DNA of 64,000 bases, taken from positions 2,596,501 to 2,660,500 of the forward strand of contig NZ_JACHIU010000001.1 in NCBI RefSeq assembly GCF_014207705.1, read 5' to 3'. The position numbers and the translations under genes are program-made. The notes below the pieces were generated by a model. That model ran no database searches and was not told the DNA's origin. It saw only the letters and a program-made list of their open reading frames with translations. Source of the stretch: Sphaerisporangium rubeum (GTDB lineage: Bacteria > Actinomycetota > Actinomycetes > Streptosporangiales > Streptosporangiaceae). Positions 44,741 to 53,914 of this stretch are shown here, in pieces (the stretch's first letter is position 1; the number at the start of each line of letters is the position of its first letter).

Positions 44741-45285
44741 CCATGTTCCGGCGGTACACCGCGTCGGCGCACCGCGCCATGGCCCGCGCGGGCCTGCTCA
44801 GCCTGGAGGCGGGCCGCACCGTCCTGGACGAGGACGCGGTGCTGCTCGCGCTCGCCGAGACCCGGCCGTTCGAAGGGCCGCTCGGTGAGTTCTCCCTGGA
44901 CGCCGAGGCGGTCCGCGTGTCGGTCGTCCCACCGGGGGAGGGGGAGTCGCTCGCCGCGCTCGGCATCGACACCGGCCGGGTGCGGCGGCGCATGGCCGGA
45001 CTGTTCCCGGTGGACGACCCGGCGCACTGGCACCTGCGCCGCTCCACCGTCCGGCCGCTGCGGGTCACCCTCTACGGCCCCGTCGGGGAACTCGTCCTCA
45101 CCGCGAGGGCCCGCAAGGTCGTCGAGGTCGCCGCGCACCACGGCGGCACGGTCGTCACCGGCGAGGACCTGCTGCGCGGCCTGCTCGCCGACGGCCGCAA
45201 CCGCTCGATCTCCCTGCTGCGCCACCACGGCGTCCCCCTGCACCCCCTCGCCGCGGCGCTCGGGCTCACGTCCCGCGCCGCGTGA
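44737..45285 (+). CDS. Clp N-terminal-domain protein without ATPase domain
   Basis: This is a 182-residue protein built of two Clp-N repeats. TASAHRAMARAGLLSLEAG with LDEDAVLLALAET is the first half, and LTARARKVVEVAAHHGG with VTGEDLLRGLLADG is the second. No AAA+ ATPase domain follows, so it resembles ClpS/ClpC-N adaptor-like proteins rather than a full ClpC. The GTG at 44737 overlaps the HTH stop and has GAGGAG 6 bases upstream; an ATG at 44743 is possible. It may relay a protein-stress or substrate signal to the HTH partner. Converges on the ligase gene with a 3-bp gap. Confidence 0.8.
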   Translation: MTMFRRYTASAHRAMARAGLLSLEAGRTVLDEDAVLLALAETRPFEGPLGEFSLDAEAVRVSVVPPGEGESLAALGIDTGRVRRRMAGLFPVDDPAHWHLRRSTVRPLRVTLYGPVGELVLTARARKVVEVAAHHGGTVVTGEDLLRGLLADGRNRSISLLRHHGVPLHPLAAALGLTSRAA

Positions 45286-45288
45286 CGG

Positions 45289-46398
45289 TCAGCGGGCCAG
45301 GATGTCGTCCAGGTTGTAGTCCATGGGGCTTTCGAGCTGCGCGTAGGTGCAGGACTCCGGGGTGCGGTCCAGGCGGTAGTGGCGGAACTGGGCCGTGTGG
45401 CGGAAGCGGTTGCCTTCCATGTGGTCGTAGGCGACCTCGATGACCAGCTCGGGACGCAGGGGGATGAACGACAGGTCCTTGGTGGCGTTCCAGCGGGAGA
45501 TGGCGCCTGGCATGCGTTGCGTCGTGCCTTCGGTCTGGGTCATCCAGCCGGCCCAGGGGTGCGCGGACAGGTCGTCGAGGAGGTACGGCTTGAGCTCCTC
45601 GACCAGCTCGGCGCGGCGCTTCATGGGGAAGGACGCCGAGACGCCGACGTGGTGGAGCACGCCGGCGTCGTCGTAGAGGCCGAGCAGCAGGGAGCCGACG
45701 ACGGGACCCGACTTGTGCTCGCGGTAGCCGCAGACCACGACGTCGGCGGTGCGCTCGTGCTTGACCTTGAACATCGTGCGCTTGTCCGGCTCGTACGGCT
45801 TGTCGGTGGGTTTGACGATGATGCCGTCCAGCCCGGCGCCTTCGAACATCTCGAACCACTCACGGGCCCGTTCGTCCACGTCGGTGACCGGGGTCAGCCG
45901 CACCCGGTCACCGGCCCCCGCCATGGCGTCCACCAGACGGGCCCTGCGCTCACCGAACGGCGTCTCCATCAGGTCGAGGTCGCCGACGGCGAGCAGGTCG
46001 AAGCCGATGAACGAGGCGGGTGTCTGCTCCGACAGCAGCAGCACCCGGGACTTGGCCGGGTGGATGCGCTGCTGCAACGTGTCGAAGTCCAGCGCCTGGC
46101 CCTTGCGGACCACGATCTCGCCGTCCACGACGCAGCGCTCGGGAAGCTCGCGCCGCACCGCCTCGACCAGCTCGGGGAAGTACCGGGTGAACGGCCGCTC
46201 GTTGCGGCTGCCGAGGTACACCTCGTCGCCGTCGCGGAACACGATGCACCGGAAACCATCCCATTTGGGCTCGTACAGCAGGTTCCCGTCCTGCGGCGGC
46301 AGCGCCTTGATCGCTTTGGCGAGCATGGGGGCCACCGGCGGCCGGACCGGGAGGTTCATCTCCGGCGGCTGCTCGGGCTGCGGTGCGGGACGGCTCAT
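45289..46398 (-). CDS. ATP-dependent DNA ligase (LigC/LigD ligase type)
   Basis: This is a 369-residue ligase. EPKWDGFR is motif I with the adenylated lysine, VVDGEIVV motif III, GLDGIIVKP motif IV and TMFKVKHERTADVVV motif V plus the start of the OB domain. It is of the LigC type associated with non-homologous end joining. The ATG at 46398 overlaps the stop of the RibD-like gene (ATGA), so it is the second gene of a coupled pair. The frame continues upstream to 46599 only as an overprint. Confidence 0.92.
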   Translation of the reverse strand: MSRPAPQPEQPPEMNLPVRPPVAPMLAKAIKALPPQDGNLLYEPKWDGFRCIVFRDGDEVYLGSRNERPFTRYFPELVEAVRRELPERCVVDGEIVVRKGQALDFDTLQQRIHPAKSRVLLLSEQTPASFIGFDLLAVGDLDLMETPFGERRARLVDAMAGAGDRVRLTPVTDVDERAREWFEMFEGAGLDGIIVKPTDKPYEPDKRTMFKVKHERTADVVVCGYREHKSGPVVGSLLLGLYDDAGVLHHVGVSASFPMKRRAELVEELKPYLLDDLSAHPWAGWMTQTEGTTQRMPGAISRWNATKDLSFIPLRPELVIEVAYDHMEGNRFRHTAQFRHYRLDRTPESCTYAQLESPMDYNLDDILAR

Positions 46399-47111
46399 CG
46401 GGGCTCCCGGGTGTACTTGCAGAACAGGAAACCGTCCTGTTCGAGGACGTGGGCCAGGGTCAGCGGGGTGAGCGACGGCGGTCCGTCGAGCACGCGGGCC
46501 GCCTGGCCGCCGATCAGCCTCGGGCTGACCGTGAGGCACAGCTCGTCCACGAGACCCGCCGCCGCGAGCTGCGCGTTGATCCGCGGCCCGCCTTCGCACA
46601 GCACCCGGCCGAGGCCACGCTCACGCAACGCGGCCAGCGCGCGCGCCGGGTCCACCCGGTCGCAGCCGGCCACGACGACGTCGGCCACCTCGGCGGCCCG
46701 CCGCCTGAGGGCCTCAGGCGCGGACTCGGTGGTGATCACGATGGTGGGGACGGCGGCCTCGGTGAACAGGGGAGAGGCGAGGTCCAGAGCCAGCCGGCCG
46801 CTGATCACCGCGATCGGCGGCGCCGGCGGCCGTCCCGCGCGCAGCGGCCCCCACGAGGCGCGGGGCCGCGCGGGGCCGTACCCCTCGGCCCGCACGGTGG
46901 CCGCACCGGCGAGCACCACGTCGGCGAGGCCGCGCAGCACCCCGAACACCCGCCGGTCGCCTTCGCCGGACAGCCCTCCGGACAGGCCCTCGACCGCGAT
47001 GCCGCCGTCGGCGCTCGCGACCATGTTGAGCCGCAGCCACCGCTCACCCGGATAGGCGTAGGCGGCGGCCAGGTCGACATCGCCGGCCGGCCCGGGATGG
47101 ATGCGTCGCAC
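46395..47111 (-). CDS. RibD C-terminal/dihydrofolate-reductase-fold reductase
   Basis: This is a 238-residue protein of the pyrimidine reductase family. RLNMVASADGGIAVEG is the DHFR-fold N-terminus, FGVLRGLADVVLAGAATVRAEGYG the NADPH-proximal block, and VLCEGGPRINAQLAAAGLVDEL the conserved RibD-C signature. It may reduce a flavin or pterin precursor, but no riboflavin genes are nearby, and single-domain members often have other roles. The GTG at 47111 is the only sensible start. Coupled to the ligase gene. Confidence 0.85.
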   Translation of the reverse strand: MRRIHPGPAGDVDLAAAYAYPGERWLRLNMVASADGGIAVEGLSGGLSGEGDRRVFGVLRGLADVVLAGAATVRAEGYGPARPRASWGPLRAGRPPAPPIAVISGRLALDLASPLFTEAAVPTIVITTESAPEALRRRAAEVADVVVAGCDRVDPARALAALRERGLGRVLCEGGPRINAQLAAAGLVDELCLTVSPRLIGGQAARVLDGPPSLTPLTLAHVLEQDGFLFCKYTREPR

Positions 47112-47265
47112 GCCATCTACCTTGGCACAGACGCACCCCGAGCCCCAGCCGGGGTAGCCGCTCGGCGCAGAGCCGGGGAACAGCGGACACGCCTTCCGGG
47201 CCGCGTGACCGGACGCGGGCCGCGCGCTGCCTGGGCCGCGCGTTCCGGACGCGGGCCGCGCGCCG

Positions 47266-49389
47266 TCAGAGCCGTGCGGTGGAGCTCAGCACCCGCATGG
47301 AGCGGCTCGCGATCTGGACCGCGGTGCCGGGCCCGGCGACCCCCTCCGGCGCGACGGCGGGCCACGCCTCGTCCTCGGCGGTGTCGAGCACCTGCCGCCA
47401 GCCCGGTGCGAACGCGGCGCCTGGCAGGGTGAACGTGATCGGCTCGTGGTGCGCGTTGACCAGCAGCAGGAACGAGTCGTCCACGATGCGCTCGCCGCGC
47501 GGGCCGGGCTCGACGATCGCCTCGCCGTTCAGGAACACCCCCATCGCCTTGCCGAACCCGCTGTGCCAGTCGCTGGAGGTCATCTCCTTACCGGACGGCG
47601 TGAGCCACACGATGTCGCGCACGTCCCCCTCGTGCACCCGGCCCTGGAAGAACCTGCGCCGCCGGAACACCGGATGCGCCTTGCGGAACCGCGCGAGACC
47701 CCGCACGAACGACAGCAGGTCGGCCTCGGTGCGCAGCATCGACCAGTCGACGTACGACACGTCGTTGTCCTGGCAGTACGCGTTGTTGTTGCCGCCTTGC
47801 GTGCGGCCGATCTCGTCGCCGTGCAGCAGCATCGGCACCCCCTGCGACACGAACAGCGTGGTCAGGAAGTTGCGGCGCTGCCGGCGGCGCAGCGCCACGA
47901 TCGCCGGGTCCTCCACCGGGCCCTCGGCGCCGCAGTTCCACGAACGGTTGTCGTCGGTGCCGTCGCGGTTGTCCTCGCCGTTGGCCGTGTTGTGCTTGTG
48001 GTCGTAGGACACCAGGTCGGTGAGCGTGAACCCGTCGTGGCAGGTCGGGAAGTTGATGGACGCGACCGGCCGGCGGCCGCTGGTGGCGTACAGGTCGGAG
48101 GAGCCGGTGAGGCGGGAGGCGAACTCCGGCAGCACCGACGAGCTGCCGCGCCAGAAGTCGCGCACGCTGTCGCGGTACTTGCCGTTCCACTCGGTCCACA
48201 GCGGCGGGAAGTTGCCGACCTGGTAGCCGCCGGGCCCGACGTCCCACGGCTCGGCGATGAGCTTGACCTGCGAGATCACCGGGTCCTGCTGGATCAGGTC
48301 GAAGAACGCCGACAGCCGGTCCACGTCGTGCAGCTCACGTGCCAGCGCGGCGGCGAGGTCGAACCGGAAGCCGTCGACGTGCATCTCCAGCACCCAGTAC
48401 CGCAGCGAGTCCATGATGAGCTGGAGCGCGTGGGGGGAACGGACGTTGAGCGAGTTGCCGCAGCCGGTGTAGTCGAGCAGCAGGTGCCGGTCGGCGTCGA
48501 GCAGCCGGTAGTACGCGGCGTTGTCGATGCCGCGGTACGCCAGCGTCGGCCCCATGTGGTCACCCTCGGCGGTGTGGTTGTACACCACGTCGAGGATCAC
48601 CTCGATGCCGGCCTCGTGCAGGGCCTTCACCATGGCCTTGAACTCGGTCACCTGCTCGCCGCGCTGTCCCGAGCTGGAGTAGGTGTTGTGCGGCGCCAGG
48701 AAGGCGATGGTGTTGTAGCCCCAGTAGTTGGTGAGGCCCCGCGCGACCATGGCGTGCTCCGGCACGAACTGGTGCACCGGCATCAGCTCGACGGCGGTCA
48801 CGCCGAGGGCCTGCAGGTGGTCGACCACCGCGGGGTGCGCGAGGCCCGCGTAGGTGCCGCGCTGGTGCTCGGGGACGTCGGGGTGGCGCATGGTGAGCCC
48901 GCGCACGTGGGCCTCGTAGATCACGGTCTGGTGGTACGGCGTGCGCGGCGGCCGGTCGTCGGCCCAGTCGAAGAACGGGTTGACCACGACGTTCTTCGGC
49001 ATGAACGGCGCGCTGTCGTCGGTGTTGCGCTTGGCGGGGTCGGTGATCTGGTAGGAGAACAGCGACCGGTCCCACCGGACCTCGCCCTCCACGGCCTTGG
49101 CGTAGGGGTCGAGCAGCAGCTTGCCGGGGTCGCAGCGGTGGCCGCGCGCCGGGTCGTACGGCCCGTGCACGCGGTAGCCGTACCGCTGGCCGGGGCCGAC
49201 GCCGGGCAGGTAGCCGTGCCAGACGAAGCCGTCGACCTCCGGCAGCGCGACGCGGGTCTCGTGACCCTTGTCGTCGAACAGGCAGAGCTCGACCCGCTCG
49301 GCGACCTCGGAGAAGAGCGCGAAGCTCGTCCCCCTGCCGTCCCAGCTCGCGCCGAGGGGATACGGCTCTCCTGGCCATACCTCACGCAT
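47266..49389 (-). CDS. glgX: Glycogen debranching enzyme GlgX
   Basis: This 707-residue GH13 enzyme (isoamylase/GlgX type) removes alpha-1,6 branches from glycogen limit dextrins in the cytoplasm. An N-terminal CBM48-like domain (PLGASWDGRGTSFALFSEVA) is followed by the barrel with VILDVVYNHTAEG, DGFRFDLAAAL (nucleophile Asp), KLIAEPWDVG (acid/base Glu) and FPTCHDGFTLTDLVSY (transition-state Asp region), and a C-terminal beta domain. The ATG at 49389 gives the standard length. Other glycogen genes are not in the window. Confidence 0.95.
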   Translation of the reverse strand: MREVWPGEPYPLGASWDGRGTSFALFSEVAERVELCLFDDKGHETRVALPEVDGFVWHGYLPGVGPGQRYGYRVHGPYDPARGHRCDPGKLLLDPYAKAVEGEVRWDRSLFSYQITDPAKRNTDDSAPFMPKNVVVNPFFDWADDRPPRTPYHQTVIYEAHVRGLTMRHPDVPEHQRGTYAGLAHPAVVDHLQALGVTAVELMPVHQFVPEHAMVARGLTNYWGYNTIAFLAPHNTYSSSGQRGEQVTEFKAMVKALHEAGIEVILDVVYNHTAEGDHMGPTLAYRGIDNAAYYRLLDADRHLLLDYTGCGNSLNVRSPHALQLIMDSLRYWVLEMHVDGFRFDLAAALARELHDVDRLSAFFDLIQQDPVISQVKLIAEPWDVGPGGYQVGNFPPLWTEWNGKYRDSVRDFWRGSSSVLPEFASRLTGSSDLYATSGRRPVASINFPTCHDGFTLTDLVSYDHKHNTANGEDNRDGTDDNRSWNCGAEGPVEDPAIVALRRRQRRNFLTTLFVSQGVPMLLHGDEIGRTQGGNNNAYCQDNDVSYVDWSMLRTEADLLSFVRGLARFRKAHPVFRRRRFFQGRVHEGDVRDIVWLTPSGKEMTSSDWHSGFGKAMGVFLNGEAIVEPGPRGERIVDDSFLLLVNAHHEPITFTLPGAAFAPGWRQVLDTAEDEAWPAVAPEGVAGPGTAVQIASRSMRVLSSTARL

Positions 49390-49696
49390 GTAGCCTCATC
49401 GTGGTCGTGGAACGGTCCGCGGTGCCCGATCCCGTGGCTTGTGTCCCTTTCATAACCTGGTACCCGGCCGCTTCTCCACCGGTCCCACGTGAGGCTCCAT
49501 TGCCGTGGACCGGGACGTCCGTGTCCTGGCGCTACTGTCGATGGTAGGGCCGGTGGCCCGATTTACCAGATCTTTCGCCGCCAGTGGTCCGCTGATCACG
49601 TCACGTCGAACCACCTGAACCAGCAGGAACCAGACACGAACCGGCCCCCGGCGGCTGTGCCGCACGAGGGCCGCGGGGTTCGTGCTCCGATCGGCG
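49390..49696. other. Intergenic region upstream of glgX
   Basis: About 307 bases with no credible gene. It holds the glgX promoter (TATGAA at 49456-49451 on the minus strand is a weak -10 candidate) and, near 49640-49680, an imperfect GC-rich hairpin that may end the OsmC transcript. Confidence 0.4.
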
Positions 49697-50122
49697 TCAG
49701 GCCAGTTCGGCGTTCAGCGAGATCGTGGTGCCGGCGAGGGCCTTGCTGACCGGGCAGTTGGCCTTGGCGGTCTCGGCGGCCTTCTGGAAGTCGTCGGCCG
49801 AGATGCCGGGGACGTCCGCGCGCACCGACAGCACGATGCCGGTGATGCCCTCACCCGGCTGGAACGTCACGTCGGCCCTGGTCTCCACCGACTGCGGCGG
49901 GGTGCCGGCCTGCGCGAGGCCGTGGGACAGGGCCATGGAGAAGCAGGAGGAGTGCGCCGCCGCGATGAGCTCCTCGGGGCTGGTCTTGCCGTTCGCCTGC
50001 TCGGCGCGCGAGGGCCAGGACACGTCGAACGCGCCGACCCCCGAGCTGTCGAGCGAGACCACGCCTGAGCCGTCGAGCAGCGCGCCGTTCCACTGCGTGG
50101 TGGCGGTACGAGTAGTCGCCAT
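49697..50122 (-). CDS. OsmC/Ohr-family peroxiredoxin
   Basis: This is a 141-residue OsmC protein. AAAHSSCFSMALSHGLAQAG carries the peroxidatic cysteine and AETAKANCPVSKALAGT the second cysteine, the pair that reduces organic hydroperoxides. GKTSPEELIA is the conserved glutamate segment. AAGGA lies 10 bases before the ATG at 50122; an upstream ATG at 50131 would overlap it. It lies 41 bases after the guanidine-operon ATPase in the same direction and might be co-transcribed. Confidence 0.92.
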   Translation of the reverse strand: MATTRTATTQWNGALLDGSGVVSLDSSGVGAFDVSWPSRAEQANGKTSPEELIAAAHSSCFSMALSHGLAQAGTPPQSVETRADVTFQPGEGITGIVLSVRADVPGISADDFQKAAETAKANCPVSKALAGTTISLNAELA

Positions 50123-50163
50123 CGCGACCATCCTTCCGAAGCTGGATCCGTTACATGCCGAAC

Positions 50164-50931
50164 CTACACGCGCGCCTGGTGCGCTCGGTGCTCGGCACGG
50201 ACAAGATCCTCCACCTCGGCCCGCAGCCCGGCGAAGGCCGCCGAGCGCTTCAGCTCCAGCGTGCGTTCCGCGGGAAGGTCCACGGTCAGGTCCTTGGCGA
50301 TCCTGCCGGGGTCGCAGGACAGCACCAGCACCCGGCCGCCGAGGAACACGGCCTCCTCCACGTCGTGCGTCACCATGATCACGGTGGTGGGCTCGTCCCG
50401 CCACACCTGGCGCACGAAGACCTGCATGTCCTCCTTGGTCTGCACGTCGAGCGCGCCGAACGGCTCGTCGAGCAGCAGCACGCGCGGCGAGCAGGCCAGA
50501 GCGCGCGCGATCGCGACCCGCTGCCGCTGGCCGCCGGACAGCATGCCGGGCAGCGCCGCCGCCTTGCCGGTCAGCCCGACCTCCGAAAGCAGCCGCGCCA
50601 CCCGCGCGTCGCGTTCCCCGCGCGGCACGCCGAGGGCCTCCAGGCCGAACGCGACGTTGCGCGCGACGCTGCGCCACGGGTACAGCGTGTCGGTCTGGAA
50701 CACCAGGCCCCGCTCGGGCCCGGGCCCGGTGACCTCGGCGCCGTCCAGCAGCACCCGGCCGGTGGTGGGCCTGGTCAGGCCGGCGACCAGGGAGAGCAGC
50801 GTCGACTTGCCCGAGCCGCTGGCGCCGACCACGCACACGAACTCGCCGGCGGCCACGGTCAGGTCCAGATCGGCGAGCACGGGCCGTCCCGGCGTGAACT
50901 CCTTGCCGACCGCGTCCAGTCGCAGCGTCAC
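50164..50931 (-). CDS. ABC transporter ATP-binding protein of the guanidine operon
   Basis: This 255-residue ATPase is of the nitrate/sulfonate/taurine (SsuB/TauB) type. GASGSGKSTLL is Walker A, LSGGQRQRVAIARAL the signature, VLLLDEPFGALD Walker B and VMVTHD-like IMVTHDVEEAV the H-loop with the SsuB-type VEEA. The GTG at 50931 overlaps the permease stop (GTGA). It powers the permease and binding protein encoded just upstream; guanidine is the inferred substrate because a guanidine-I riboswitch leads the operon. Confidence 0.93.
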   Translation of the reverse strand: MTLRLDAVGKEFTPGRPVLADLDLTVAAGEFVCVVGASGSGKSTLLSLVAGLTRPTTGRVLLDGAEVTGPGPERGLVFQTDTLYPWRSVARNVAFGLEALGVPRGERDARVARLLSEVGLTGKAAALPGMLSGGQRQRVAIARALACSPRVLLLDEPFGALDVQTKEDMQVFVRQVWRDEPTTVIMVTHDVEEAVFLGGRVLVLSCDPGRIAKDLTVDLPAERTLELKRSAAFAGLRAEVEDLVRAEHRAHQARV

Positions 50932-51758
50932 ACCGACCACCGTCCCACGCGTGCGCGCAGCAGGCGCAGCGTCACGTCGATGGTGAGGCCGATCAGCCCG
51001 ATCACCACGAGGATCGCGAAGATCTTGTCGGTCTGCAGGAACCGCTGGGCCCGCGTGATGCGGTACCCGAGCCCGGAGGTGGCCGCGATCAGCTCGGCCA
51101 CCACCACGAAGTTCCACGCCGCCGCGGCGTTCACCCGCATCGCGTCGATCATGCCGGGGAGCGCGTACGGGAACACGACCCTCGCGGCGACCCGCGCGGG
51201 CCGCGCGCCGAGCGTCGCCGACACCTCAAGCAGGCGCCGGGGGACCCGCCGCACCGCGTCCGCCGTCATCAAGGTGTTGAAGAACACCACGCCGAGCACG
51301 AGCAGCGCCACCTTGGACGCCTCGCCGATGCCGAGCCAGATGATCAGCAACGGGATGAAGGCCGAGGCCGGCAGGTACCGCAGCAGCCCGATCACCGGCT
51401 CGAGCAGGGCCTGCGCCGCCGGCAGCGCACCCATCGTGAAGCCGAGCGGCACCGAGACGAGCACCGCCAGCACGAACCCGAGCCCGATGCGGCCGAGGCT
51501 CGCGCCGAGGTCGGACCACAGCTCGCCGCTCGCCGCCATTCCGGCGCCGGCCTCCCACACCGCGGCGGGGGACGGCAGGAAGTCGGGGTCCACCGCGCCG
51601 CTCGCGCTCAGCGCCGTCCAGGCGGCCAGCGGGACGGCCATCGACGCGGCGCGCAGCGTCCAGGCGAGCGGCGCGGACACCTCGCCGTGCAGGAGGCGCA
51701 CGCGCCGCGTACGCGGCGGCGCGACCGGCGGCGCGTCCACCACGGCCCCCGCGCTCAC
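50928..51758 (-). CDS. ABC transporter permease of the guanidine operon
   Basis: This is a 276-residue permease with about six helices. The EAA loop (DAVRRVPRRLLEVSATLGAR, about 165-185) and GMIDAMRVNAAAAWNFVVVAE match SsuC/TauC-type permeases. The GTG at 51758 overlaps the stop of the binding-protein gene (GTGA). Chained translation with the ATPase and binding protein implies one complex. Confidence 0.92.
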   Translation of the reverse strand: MSAGAVVDAPPVAPPRTRRVRLLHGEVSAPLAWTLRAASMAVPLAAWTALSASGAVDPDFLPSPAAVWEAGAGMAASGELWSDLGASLGRIGLGFVLAVLVSVPLGFTMGALPAAQALLEPVIGLLRYLPASAFIPLLIIWLGIGEASKVALLVLGVVFFNTLMTADAVRRVPRRLLEVSATLGARPARVAARVVFPYALPGMIDAMRVNAAAAWNFVVVAELIAATSGLGYRITRAQRFLQTDKIFAILVVIGLIGLTIDVTLRLLRARVGRWSV

Positions 51759-52744
51759 GGCTGTACCGCCATGACGAACTTCGGTTCCAGCAGCCCGTCC
51801 AGCGGCGGCGCGGCGTCCACGAGCTTGCTCGCGACCAGGAAGTCGGAGATCTGCTTGGCGCGGGCCGGCAGCTCATCGGAGAACGCCGTGCGGTTCTGCT
51901 CCAGCGTGAAGATCGTCGTGCCCTTGTCGTAGGTCTCGTAGTCCGCGACGCTCACCCCGGCCCGCTTCGCCATGATCTCAAGCGCCTTCTCACGGTTGGC
52001 CGAGATCCACGCCACCGTGTCGAACCACGTCTTCACCAGGGCCTGCACCCCCTTGGCGTCCCGGTCCAGCAGCTTCTTGTTCACCACCAGGTGGTCGGGG
52101 ATCGCGCCGGGGAAGTCGGCGGACGTCGCGATCGGCGCGCTGCCGGGCCGCTTCAGCGCGGTCGTGGTGAACGGCGCGAACACCCCGACCGCGTCCACGC
52201 GTCCCGCGACGAAGGCCGCGGCGGCGGCGTCGGTCGGCAGCGGCTGGAACGTCACGTCGGCCTCGGTGAGCCCGGCCTTCTCCAGAGCGAGCAGCAGCAG
52301 ATAGTGGTCCACGGTTCCCTGCTCGGCCGCCACCGTCATGCCTTTGAGGCCGGCGACCGACGTCACGCCTTCCTTGGCGATGATCTGGTCGTTGCCGGTG
52401 GAGTTGTCGTTGACCAGCACGACGGTCTCCTCGGCGCCGCCGGCCACCGAGGCGAGGGTGTCGTTGAGCGTCTGGCTGTTGGCGTCGATGTTGCCGGTGG
52501 CCAGCGCGTTCAGGCTGTCGGTGTAGGAGTCGAAGTACTTCAGCTCCACCTGCACGCCGTTCTTGGCGAACAGTCCCTGTTCCTGCGCGACCTGCCAGGG
52601 GAACCAGCCGGGCCAGGCGCTGAAACCCAGCGTGATCTTCGGGGTGGCGCCGCCGGACGGCTCGGCGGGTTCCTGGCCGGCGCCGGCGCAGCCCGTGGTG
52701 AGGGCGAGCAGGACGGCGGCCGGGAGGATGAGGCGACGGAACAT
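51755..52744 (-). CDS. ABC transporter substrate-binding lipoprotein of the guanidine operon
   Basis: This is a 329-residue lipoprotein. The signal peptide ends LTTGC (cysteine 19). The mature domain is the NMT1/SsuA-like type 2 fold: LGFSAWPGWFPWQVAQEQGLF at the start, then LNALATGNIDANSQTLND and VDAVGVFAPFTTTAL. It captures the ligand outside the membrane; guanidine is inferred from the riboswitch and hydrolase. GGGGAG lies 7 bases before the ATG at 52744, whose first base is the last base of the hydrolase stop (TGATG). Confidence 0.92.
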   Translation of the reverse strand: MFRRLILPAAVLLALTTGCAGAGQEPAEPSGGATPKITLGFSAWPGWFPWQVAQEQGLFAKNGVQVELKYFDSYTDSLNALATGNIDANSQTLNDTLASVAGGAEETVVLVNDNSTGNDQIIAKEGVTSVAGLKGMTVAAEQGTVDHYLLLLALEKAGLTEADVTFQPLPTDAAAAAFVAGRVDAVGVFAPFTTTALKRPGSAPIATSADFPGAIPDHLVVNKKLLDRDAKGVQALVKTWFDTVAWISANREKALEIMAKRAGVSVADYETYDKGTTIFTLEQNRTAFSDELPARAKQISDFLVASKLVDAAPPLDGLLEPKFVMAVQP

Positions 52745-53895
52745 CACTTCGCTCCCCTTTCGGGAGTGTCGTGCGGGGGCTGCGCGGAGCGCTTCGGCAG
52801 GTGGCCGGACCGGACCAGGCACCCGAGGGTGTCGCAGATGACCCGGGTGGCGATGAGTGCGGTGATCTCGGCGTTGTCGTACGGCGGCGCGCACTCGACG
52901 ACCTCGATGCCGGCGAGGGGACGCGCGTCCGCGATGAGCTGGATGAACTTCAGCACCTCACGCGGCAGGAACCCGCCGGGTTCGGGCCAGCCGGTGCCGG
53001 GGACGAACGCCGCGTCCAGGCAGTCCACGTCGAACGACAGCCACACCGCCTCCGCGCCGTCCCAGGCGACCTCCAGCGCGCGCTCGGCGGCGGCCTCGAT
53101 CCCCATCTCGACGCAGTCGGTGACCGTCATGATCGTGGTGCCGCGCTCGCGGCCCACCTTGACGCCGGGCCGGGGGGCCTGCCAGCCGCCGATGCCGATC
53201 TGCACGAGGTTCTTCGGCGGCACGTTCGGGATGTCGGTCGCGTGGAACCACGGCGTGGTGTGCATGCGCTCGTCGAGGTCGGTCTCCTGGGTGTCCACGT
53301 GCCGGTCGAAGTGGATGATGCCGACGTTGCCTTGAACGTGCTCGGCGACCCCGCGCACCGTCGGATAGCCGATGGAATGATCCCCACCGAGCACCACAGG
53401 GAACGCGCCGCTGGCGTACACGTGCGAGACGGCCTTGCTGATCTGGTCGAACGTCTTCTCGATGTTGGCCGGGATGGTGAACACGTCGCCGAGGTCGGCG
53501 ATGGTGATCGACTCGCGCAGGTCCACCCCGAGCTCGAAGCTGTACGGCCCGTACAGCGCCGAGATCTTGCGGATGCCCTGCGGCCCGAACCGCGTCCCCG
53601 ACCGGTAGGTCGTGCCGCCGTCGAACGGCGCGCCGAGCACCGCCACGTCGTACTCGCCGCACCGCCGCACGTCCTCGACGTACGGCGCCTTGAGGAACGT
53701 GTTGATGCCGGCGAAGTGCGGCAGCTCGCCTCTGGAGAAGGTCGGGATGGTCTTGTCGACGATGGAGTCGGCCCCCGGCAGCCCCATCTCCAGGCCGCGT
53801 TCGATCTCGCGCCGGTGCATGGTGAGCGGCAGCTCCGCCTCACGCTCCACGGCGTACCGGGCCTCGGGTCCATAGTGATCGTGAAGGTGACCCAC
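52744..53895 (-). CDS. gdmH: Ureohydrolase-family guanidine hydrolase (GdmH-like)
   Basis: This is a 383-residue arginase/agmatinase-superfamily enzyme. Metal ligands are visible: H173 in GGDHSIG, D197/H199/D201 in HFDRHVDTQE and D289/D291 in SFDVDCLDAAF. The variants DRHVD (usually DAHxD) and VPGTGWPEPGG (usually APGTGTPEPGG), and a long N-terminus of about 80 residues, set it apart from agmatinase. Known Ni-dependent guanidine hydrolases (Synechocystis Sll1077 group) belong to this superfamily and split guanidine into urea and ammonia. The guanidine-I riboswitch directly upstream supports that activity; agmatinase or guanidinobutyrase is the alternative. GTG 53895 follows GGGAG. No hypA/hypB nickel chaperone gene is in the window. 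Confidence 0.85.
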   Translation of the reverse strand: MGHLHDHYGPEARYAVEREAELPLTMHRREIERGLEMGLPGADSIVDKTIPTFSRGELPHFAGINTFLKAPYVEDVRRCGEYDVAVLGAPFDGGTTYRSGTRFGPQGIRKISALYGPYSFELGVDLRESITIADLGDVFTIPANIEKTFDQISKAVSHVYASGAFPVVLGGDHSIGYPTVRGVAEHVQGNVGIIHFDRHVDTQETDLDERMHTTPWFHATDIPNVPPKNLVQIGIGGWQAPRPGVKVGRERGTTIMTVTDCVEMGIEAAAERALEVAWDGAEAVWLSFDVDCLDAAFVPGTGWPEPGGFLPREVLKFIQLIADARPLAGIEVVECAPPYDNAEITALIATRVICDTLGCLVRSGHLPKRSAQPPHDTPERGAK

Positions 53896-53914
53896 GGCAC
53901 TCCCTCTCGGAAAA

